Under the pieces are notes generated by a model. The model did no database searches, was not told where the DNA came from, and was given only the letters and a program-made list of their open reading frames with translations. 64,000 nt of DNA. It comes from a virus. Made by a program: the position numbers and the translations under genes. The DNA is taken from the IMG/VR virus record IMGVR_UViG_3300023235_000008, positions 166,060 to 230,059 of that record, one strand, 5' to 3'. This document shows positions 29,675 to 34,651 of this stretch, piece after piece (the stretch's first letter is position 1; every line of letters starts with the position of its first letter).

Positions 29675-29830
29675 GGGTCTTTAGCTCAGTTGGTAGAGCA
29701 TCTCGCTTATGTGAGACTTCCTATAGTCTCCGGTCTATTGTTAGACCGTCATTGGTATACTGCGAAGGGAAATCTTCAAAGTTAATGAACATCGAGAATG
29801 TCGGCGGTTCAAACCCGTCAAGACCCACCA
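29675..29830 (+). tRNA. tRNA-Val(TAC) with an 80-nt insertion in the anticodon loop
   Basis: Acceptor GGGTCTT/AAGACCC, ACCA encoded, D arm GCTC/GAGC, anticodon stem TCTCG/CGAGA, T arm GGCGG-TTCAAAC-CCGTC. The anticodon loop is 87 nt. Removing 80 nt (29710-29789) leaves CTTACAT, and the result closely resembles bacterial tRNA-Val(TAC). Confidence 0.9.
29710..29789 (+). other. Putative 80-nt tRNA intron
   Basis: Same site and same architecture as 27793-27874. Hairpins GAGAC/GTCTC (loop with TATA), GGTCTA/TAGACC and GAAGG/TCTTC, then AAAGTT. Covariation of the second hairpin between the two introns (GGTCTA versus AATCTA) supports real pairing. Confidence 0.8.
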
Positions 29831-29896
29831 TTTTAGAGGTATATGGTTAAAGTCCATATTTAAAGCGACGGTCAGTTCTCGCCTCTACTATAATAT
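29831..29896 (+). other. Gene-free spacer with a two-armed fold
   Basis: TAGAGG/CCTCTA can enclose ATATGG-TTAAAGT-CCATAT (six pairs, seven-base loop) and GCGA/TCGC. It resembles a cloverleaf with one arm missing; no identity can be given. Confidence 0.25.
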
Positions 29897-29985
29897 GGAT
29901 AGTTGGCTGAGTTGGCCGAAAGCGCTCGATTGCTAATTGAGTGAACCGCAAGGTTCCGTGGGTTCGAATCCCACACTATCCGCCA
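29897..29985 (+). tRNA. tRNA-Ser(GCT)
   Basis: Acceptor GGATAGT/ACTATCC with GCCA, anticodon arm CTCGA-TTGCTAA-TTGAG, long variable arm (AACCGCAAGGTT), T loop TTCGAAT. Confidence 0.92.
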
Positions 29986-29991
29986 ATTGTA

Positions 29992-30020
29992 TTGACATTC
30001 GTTGTCAATTTTGATATACT
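29992..30020 (+). promoter_or_regulatory. Early sigma70 promoter
   Basis: TTGACA 29992-29997, 17-bp spacer, TATACT 30015-30020, upstream of the PP-loop gene. Confidence 0.8.
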
Positions 30021-30044
30021 TAATTAAACATGGATATTTAATAA

Positions 30045-31175
30045 ATGATCATAGACGATGTGCCACGTGGATATACTGTCAACAATAAACTATTTTTCAA
30101 CCGCCATTTAGCTCACATTGAGCAAATGACGAATGGAGGGCTACTTGAGTTTAATATGTTTGATGACGCTTTCAGCAAATATAATTGGAAAATAGACCCT
30201 ACATTATCATTTGAGGAATTGATAGATATCCGAGCACACCAAATCAGAGAAACCAATGATGTGGTTGTGTTATGGTTTAGTGGTGGTACAGATAGTCTCA
30301 CGATGTATAATGCATTTATTCGCAACAATTTACACATTGATGAAATCATTGTTAGGTATTGGCCGATAGCTGGTCATTTTGGTATCGACAAATCAATTAT
30401 CGACTGGCTTTATGAACATCATCCTGACAAAAAAACTACTATAACGACGATTGACCAAACAGATAAGACTGTTCTATCATCCAATTTATACACAGATGAA
30501 TGGACATTATTGAATATGGGATTTGCTAAACATTTGAACGCTGCTGTAGTTTGGGGAACAGACGCCCTTAGTAAAAAATATGAAAACAGGAAATGGGTAC
30601 AAGTACATGGTTTCGAAAAACCACACTTGGTATACCGTAATGAAAAATTCTCTGCTTGGCATTTGGACCTTCCTTATCAATCAACTTTAGGTCACGAAAA
30701 TATGGAATACTTTTTCATAAGTCCTGAATTACCAGAACTACATATAAAGCAGTGCCATCTGCTAAAGAATCATTTAGTAGATAACCTATCGCATACATTA
30801 CATGAGGATTTTAGGTCAGAAAAACTATTTGAAACTACTGACCAGTCATCGTATATGAACTTATCAGTTCATGGGTGTGGCAGACACGGTGAAATACATC
30901 ATAAAATATGTGTTAGTGAGAAATCACTAATAAGGTCTAAAAAAGTTATATTTTCAAAGACAGAAAATTACAATGATTTGAAATTCACTGGATACCAATC
31001 TATACTTCACGCCAGCGCCAATAATATTGATAATATGAAGCATTGGTACAATGGCAGACTTGAGCTTATCAAATCCCCTGTGATGAAATATATGCTGGAT
31101 AGAAACCTAGTGACAAATAAAGACGACCCATTCAGTTTCGTCGGGATGTATTCCAAACAGTACGATCTAGAATGA
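30045..31175 (+). CDS. PP-loop ATPase (adenylating, SGGxDS family)
   Basis: 376 residues. VVVLWFSGGTDSLTMYNAF (residues 73-91) is the pyrophosphate-binding loop of N-type ATP pyrophosphatases. The family includes tRNA modification enzymes (TilS, TtcA, MnmA), QueC and asparagine synthetase. No Cys pair of TtcA type and no recognised tRNA-binding domain is evident, and the C-terminal 200 residues are unfamiliar. The location between tRNA-Ser and tRNA-Arg and two CAT-anticodon elongator tRNAs make a tRNA-modification role (for example lysidine formation) worth testing, but this is inference. Confidence 0.75.
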   Translation: MIIDDVPRGYTVNNKLFFNRHLAHIEQMTNGGLLEFNMFDDAFSKYNWKIDPTLSFEELIDIRAHQIRETNDVVVLWFSGGTDSLTMYNAFIRNNLHIDEIIVRYWPIAGHFGIDKSIIDWLYEHHPDKKTTITTIDQTDKTVLSSNLYTDEWTLLNMGFAKHLNAAVVWGTDALSKKYENRKWVQVHGFEKPHLVYRNEKFSAWHLDLPYQSTLGHENMEYFFISPELPELHIKQCHLLKNHLVDNLSHTLHEDFRSEKLFETTDQSSYMNLSVHGCGRHGEIHHKICVSEKSLIRSKKVIFSKTENYNDLKFTGYQSILHASANNIDNMKHWYNGRLELIKSPVMKYMLDRNLVTNKDDPFSFVGMYSKQYDLE

Positions 31176-31270
31176 TATTATCATTATTGGCTATTATAAG
31201 TGGATTGGTTTCTGGTATTTTTATCGGATATTTGAATGGATGGGCATCTTGTCCATCCATTCATAAATAA
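31172..31270 (+). CDS. 32-residue membrane protein
   Basis: MILSLLAIISGLVSGIFIGY then LNGWASCPSIHK; one membrane helix. Coupled to the PP-loop gene by ATGA overlap. Confidence 0.6.
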   Translation: MILSLLAIISGLVSGIFIGYLNGWASCPSIHK

Positions 31271-31492
31271 ATGATGGACGCAATTTATAACTTTCTTGCC
31301 ACGGCTATCATTGTTGTATTGACACCGCTTATCGTATACTCTATAATAAGCATTACATTTTACATTTCTTCCCGTGGTGAAACTGGATATCACACTAGTC
31401 TTCTAAACTTGTATTTCGAGTTCGAGTCTCGACGGGAAGACCATAATACGGGTGCGTGGTGGAATTGGTATACACGCCAGACTTTTCAGTAA
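31271..31492 (+). CDS. Small membrane protein frame running into tRNA-Arg
   Basis: ATG at 31271 directly after the previous stop. The first 40 residues contain a clear membrane helix (LATAIIVVLTPLIVYSIISI), but the rest of the frame is tRNA-Arg and part of tRNA-Leu. Either a short protein whose tail happens to overlap the tRNAs, or non-coding. No ribosome binding site is evident. Confidence 0.35.
   Translation: MMDAIYNFLATAIIVVLTPLIVYSIISITFYISSRGETGYHTSLLNLYFEFESRREDHNTGAWWNWYTRQTFQ
31319..31347 (+). promoter_or_regulatory. Consensus promoter of the last tRNA pair
   Basis: TTGACA 31319-31324, 17-bp spacer, TATAAT 31342-31347, about 20 nt before tRNA-Arg(TCT). Confidence 0.85.
31368..31443 (+). 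tRNA. tRNA-Arg(TCT)
   Basis: Acceptor CTTCCCG/CGGGAAG, ACCA encoded, D stem GTG/CAC, anticodon arm CTAGT-CTTCTAA-ACTTG (one T-T mismatch), T arm TCGAG-TTCGAGT-CTCGA. Confidence 0.9.
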
Positions 31493-31568
31493 GGCTTTCG
31501 GAAACGAGAGTTTTACAAAAAATCTGGTGCCTTATGGATTGCGGGTTCGAGTCCCGCCGCACCCACCA
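31450..31568 (+). tRNA. tRNA-Leu(TAA) with a 34-nt insertion in the anticodon loop
   Basis: Acceptor GGGTGCG/CGCACCC, ACCA encoded, D arm GTG...CAC as in the other Leu gene, anticodon stem CCAGA/TCTGG, class II variable arm, T arm GCGGG-TTCGAGT-CCCGC. The loop is 41 nt; removing 34 nt leaves CTTAAAA, a Leu(TAA) loop. Confidence 0.85.
31485..31518 (+). other. Putative 34-nt hairpin intron
   Basis: Contains a 12-pair hairpin (GTAAGGCTTTCG with CGAGAGTTTTAC, loop GAAA). It interrupts between positions 34 and 35, the site known from cyanobacterial and plastid tRNA-Leu(UAA) group I introns, but is far too short to be one. Confidence 0.7.
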
Positions 31569-31598
31569 ATCACATTGATTAAAAGAACCTACTACTGT

Positions 31599-31757
31599 AT
31601 GTGTGACAAGTGTGGCACCGTACTTAAAGATAACTTCGAACAATATGCATACCAAACTGAACTTAAAACGATGGTTTCGTTTGTCACTAAATCTGGATGG
31701 ACTGTTGTAGAACAGGATGATGGGTCATTTAAAGACTTTTGTGAAGTATGTTCTTAA
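31599..31757 (+). CDS. Small zinc-ribbon-like protein
   Basis: 52 residues with CDKC at the start and CEVC at the end, a typical two-knuckle zinc arrangement around a beta-rich middle (MVSFVTKSGWTVVEQDD). A terminator follows 18 nt after the stop. Unknown function. Confidence 0.65.
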   Translation: MCDKCGTVLKDNFEQYAYQTELKTMVSFVTKSGWTVVEQDDGSFKDFCEVCS

Positions 31758-31774
31758 ACCGTCTTATTTAAAAC

Positions 31775-31830
31775 AAGCTGATATTGATACACGGGCTTCG
31801 CCGCCTTGGTATATGATATCAGCTTTTTTT
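31775..31830 (+). terminator. Intrinsic terminator
   Basis: AAGCTGATAT pairs ATATCAGCTT across a 31-nt structured loop, followed by TTTTT. Probably ends the tRNA array transcript. Confidence 0.75.
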
Positions 31831-32041
31831 GTGGCTTTGGATTGACTGTTTTCATACACAGATGATAGCCATTATTATTTAATAATATATTAGGGAATAT
31901 GGTTACCAAAAAATAAATTAAATAATGGGGAAGACAGAGGGTCGAGGATTTTTACCGAAGAGAACCGGGGTAGAAATTAAGCAGTGAAGCGACCACAGAA
32001 AAAGCCCGGTAGACTTTGCTATCTTTTACAGGAAACAAATA
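31831..32041 (+). other. Gene-free stretch
   Basis: No coding frame. A purine-rich part at about 31930-32020 has short complementary blocks (ACCGGGG, GCCCGGT). AGGAAACA before the next ATG is the ribosome binding site of the gene at 32042. Confidence 0.4.
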
Positions 32042-32167
32042 ATGAACAAGTTAATATTCATCGGAGTAGCGTTGTTTGCAGGGTTGCTAGTTGAGGGGAT
32101 TTGGTGGGATGTTCCCGTCACCTATATGTCAAGTATGTCATTCGCCCTATTTGAAGTATTCCAATAA
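32042..32167 (+). CDS. 41-residue membrane protein
   Basis: MNKLIFIGVALFAGLLVEGI followed by a soluble tail; AGGAAA 8 nt upstream. The last 21 bases overlap the opposed gene fragment at 32147. Confidence 0.55.
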   Translation: MNKLIFIGVALFAGLLVEGIWWDVPVTYMSSMSFALFEVFQ

Positions 32168-32434
32168 CTCCCTATGCGTAATCGTATAGGGATATTCTCG
32201 TTTATTCTGTGATTGTTTCCATAAATCAATATCACGCTCAAAGAATGGCTTGATGTAATGTTGATAGGCTTCACGAACACGGGGATGGGTTGTAATTAAC
32301 TCTCCTACCTTTGATTGGGCGGCGGATTTAGCACGGCCTGATTTATTGCGGCTCTTTAACGTTAGTAGGTATGGATAATGTATGCCAAACTGTTCTAAGA
32401 AATCATATGTGCGGTCGTTGAAGAAGACGACGAA
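32147..32434 (-). pseudogene. C-terminal fragment of an unidentified gene
   Basis: 95 codons on the minus strand ending at a TAG, bounded upstream by another TAG with no start codon. NDRTYDFLEQFGIHYPYLLT and HYIKPFFERDIDLWKQSQ are clearly protein-like, and the last part resembles C-termini of sulfotransferase-type proteins (weak). A 5'-truncated remnant. Confidence 0.55.
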
Positions 32435-32509
32435 CTACTTATTGGCGAATCTAATAAAAGAACATCACGTGAAGATGAAGATTTAGAGTTGCTTGGATTG
32501 TTAGATTAA
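32399..32509 (+). pseudogene. Acidic C-terminal gene remnant
   Basis: Plus-strand frame open from a TAA to the stop at 32509, with no start. EEDDELLIGESNKRTSREDE then DLELLGLLD looks like the end of a real protein. It meets the opposed fragment near 32434, so this is a deletion or recombination junction. The stop overlaps that of the gp5-like gene. Confidence 0.5.
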
Positions 32510-34635
32510 GCGATAGCCGAACGACCAATATTATAGTAGGTATCTATTGATACACCATTACCATCCGTGAATGTTCCACCATTATTAGCCCATTTTTTAA
32601 CATCGCCCGGACCTTTAAGATGCGAAGCCATAATCAAACCAGCTTGTTCTTGCGTTGTGGTAGATGCTTTAATAACACCAATACGTTTCAGTGTTGCTAC
32701 ATTACGGTCGGTAAATGTTTCCATAGCTGCTTCTTGACCTTCTTTTGAAGCTAGAAAATCAGGGCGACTTCCTACGCCTTCTTTACCAGTCCACACATTA
32801 GGGTCTTGTAGAACATCATTAATATTTCTAAATGAATAACCTGCCTGCTGTGCCGAAGCAAACGTTCCCGGTTTAACGTATCCCGCATCCTCAAGTGCTG
32901 CCAATCCCATTTGATATTTACCAAGATATCCAAACTGGTTAACAGCCTGATAATTATTGGAACTTTCACGTTGTCCGATTGCTGCAAGTAAACGCTTTGT
33001 TTCTTCCGCAGAAAGATCACCTACCGCACCATTTGGTTCAGGTTGTTTAATTACTGCGCCTCGTGTAACACGATCTGCTTTATCTAAATATTTTGTTCTG
33101 GCTTGCGTTGGTCCCGGTTTAGTAGGGGTATCATCCAATTCAGCAGTAGTAGCTGCCTGTGCTGCCTGTCGATTAGCAAGATCAATCTGTTCCTGTTTAT
33201 CTTCGCCTCGTGATTTAAATGGTTCGTGTGTAGGCACACGGGATACAATGGTATTAATCGTACCGTCACTAACCATCCAAAATCCATTACCCGTGCGTAT
33301 TGTGTCATCCACGGGAACTTTGGCTAACGCAACAGGTGTTCCCGAAACGCCGCCAGCACCATTTCCCAGTTCAACGCAACTTCCATCAATTTTAACATCG
33401 CCGCCCGCATTAAGATTAATAGTACCGGATGCGTCGAGATTAACCGCCGATCCTTTTATATCAACCGCACGGGATGAATCTAACTTTATACCCGTAGTAG
33501 TAGATTTTAAATCTATATTACCAGCATCAACTTGGAATTTTCCTTCAGCAAGGATACTGATATTTTTCTTAGCGTGCATATTAATATTACTATCAGCGTA
33601 TAAATTCATATTATTTGAACGTACATTAACACTAGATTGCGAATATATATCAAGCGTTCCACTATTATCCATTTCAATCCATACTGTTCCTTTGGCATTT
33701 CCGATATACACAACGCCCTCGGTATCATGTAACAAAATTTGATGACCTGATGCCGAACGCATTCGGACAAGATTGTTTTTTCCTTCAATGTCGCCATCGT
33801 CGAGAACTACGCTATGTCCTTGCTTGCGTGTTGCGAATTTAAATGCATCTAACTCTTTGCCAGTCAAATCACTGATGCGATTCCCGGAAAGTTTTTCAAT
33901 AATAGATGCATTATCTTTAGCATCATACACAGGGCGTCCCTTTGTGCTAATACCAAAAACGTTACTCGGTGTTTCTCGTTGGGCTGAACTTGTAGTATGC
34001 CCACGAATTAAATCACCATTCAATCCCTGTTCTTTATATACACTATTCAAGTATTTATTAATCGGCTTTTCTTTAACCATTGGGTTAGGCACATTTTCAT
34101 GGTGTGACATCGTGCCCGTTTTGATGGGATCGTAAAATTCACCGACTGCCTGTGCTGTATCATATTTTCCAGTAGATGGGTCTAAAAACTCCTTTTCTGG
34201 GTCCGTGTCTGCGTCCCAAAATATAGAACTAGCAAACCCCGGCAACGAATGGTTGTTATAACGGTCCTGCACACATGCAATCCAAAAACCTTGGTTTGTA
34301 TCGCCATTCGCAAAAATAACTAATACTTCCGATCCAATATCCGGCTGCTGTAACCACATGCCTGAAGTTTGTGTTGACGATGCATAGTCACCATTTTTAC
34401 CATCGGCTCGGGTGTGACTTATAAATGGACTTGCAAACCTAACATCAAGTCGTTCGCTGTAATCCGATGCCAAGTTTGGAATGTATACAGAAATAGTACC
34501 AGTGCGTTTGTTATCAACATTATTCATAACAACTGCTATATATGGACCTGAATCAAGGTATGCGCCCGGTTCCCGATCTGGTCTGTTGGTTTTATCACCG
34601 CCTCGTGTGGATTGACCTCGTGTATTTAATGCCAT
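32506..34635 (-). CDS. 5: gp5-like baseplate hub needle with C-terminal lysozyme domain
   Basis: 709 residues. Residues about 25-150 form the gp5/VgrG OB-fold type domain (VMNNVDNKRTGTISVYIPNL; ANGDTNQGFWIACVQD). About 270-430 is a beta-helix needle of short repeats (NVRSNNMNLYADSNINMHAK and so on). The last 170 residues carry a lytic transglycosylase-like domain (AAIGQRESSNNYQAVNQFGY; KYQMG) with Glu as catalytic candidate. The protein would pierce the outer membrane and cut peptidoglycan. In T4 the lysozyme lies between OB fold and needle; here it is at the C-terminus. Last gene of the minus-strand tail cluster. Confidence 0.85.
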   Translation of the reverse strand: MALNTRGQSTRGGDKTNRPDREPGAYLDSGPYIAVVMNNVDNKRTGTISVYIPNLASDYSERLDVRFASPFISHTRADGKNGDYASSTQTSGMWLQQPDIGSEVLVIFANGDTNQGFWIACVQDRYNNHSLPGFASSIFWDADTDPEKEFLDPSTGKYDTAQAVGEFYDPIKTGTMSHHENVPNPMVKEKPINKYLNSVYKEQGLNGDLIRGHTTSSAQRETPSNVFGISTKGRPVYDAKDNASIIEKLSGNRISDLTGKELDAFKFATRKQGHSVVLDDGDIEGKNNLVRMRSASGHQILLHDTEGVVYIGNAKGTVWIEMDNSGTLDIYSQSSVNVRSNNMNLYADSNINMHAKKNISILAEGKFQVDAGNIDLKSTTTGIKLDSSRAVDIKGSAVNLDASGTINLNAGGDVKIDGSCVELGNGAGGVSGTPVALAKVPVDDTIRTGNGFWMVSDGTINTIVSRVPTHEPFKSRGEDKQEQIDLANRQAAQAATTAELDDTPTKPGPTQARTKYLDKADRVTRGAVIKQPEPNGAVGDLSAEETKRLLAAIGQRESSNNYQAVNQFGYLGKYQMGLAALEDAGYVKPGTFASAQQAGYSFRNINDVLQDPNVWTGKEGVGSRPDFLASKEGQEAAMETFTDRNVATLKRIGVIKASTTTQEQAGLIMASHLKGPGDVKKWANNGGTFTDGNGVSIDTYYNIGRSAIA

Positions 34636-34651
34636 ATATCAATTTATCCTA

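Noticed and set aside
27793-29789. Group I or group II intron in the interrupted tRNAs
   Set aside because: The insertions are 26-82 nt. They lack the P3-P7 core and conserved Q/R/S elements of group I introns and domain V of group II.
19283-31568. tmRNA gene
   Set aside because: No Ala-type tRNA-like end with a tag-encoding frame was found; the long tRNA-like genes have separate complete T arms and normal acceptors.
33000-33742. Plus-strand frame of 261 codons opposite the gp5-like gene
   Set aside because: Shadow of the repetitive needle domain; no start signals or recognisable domain.
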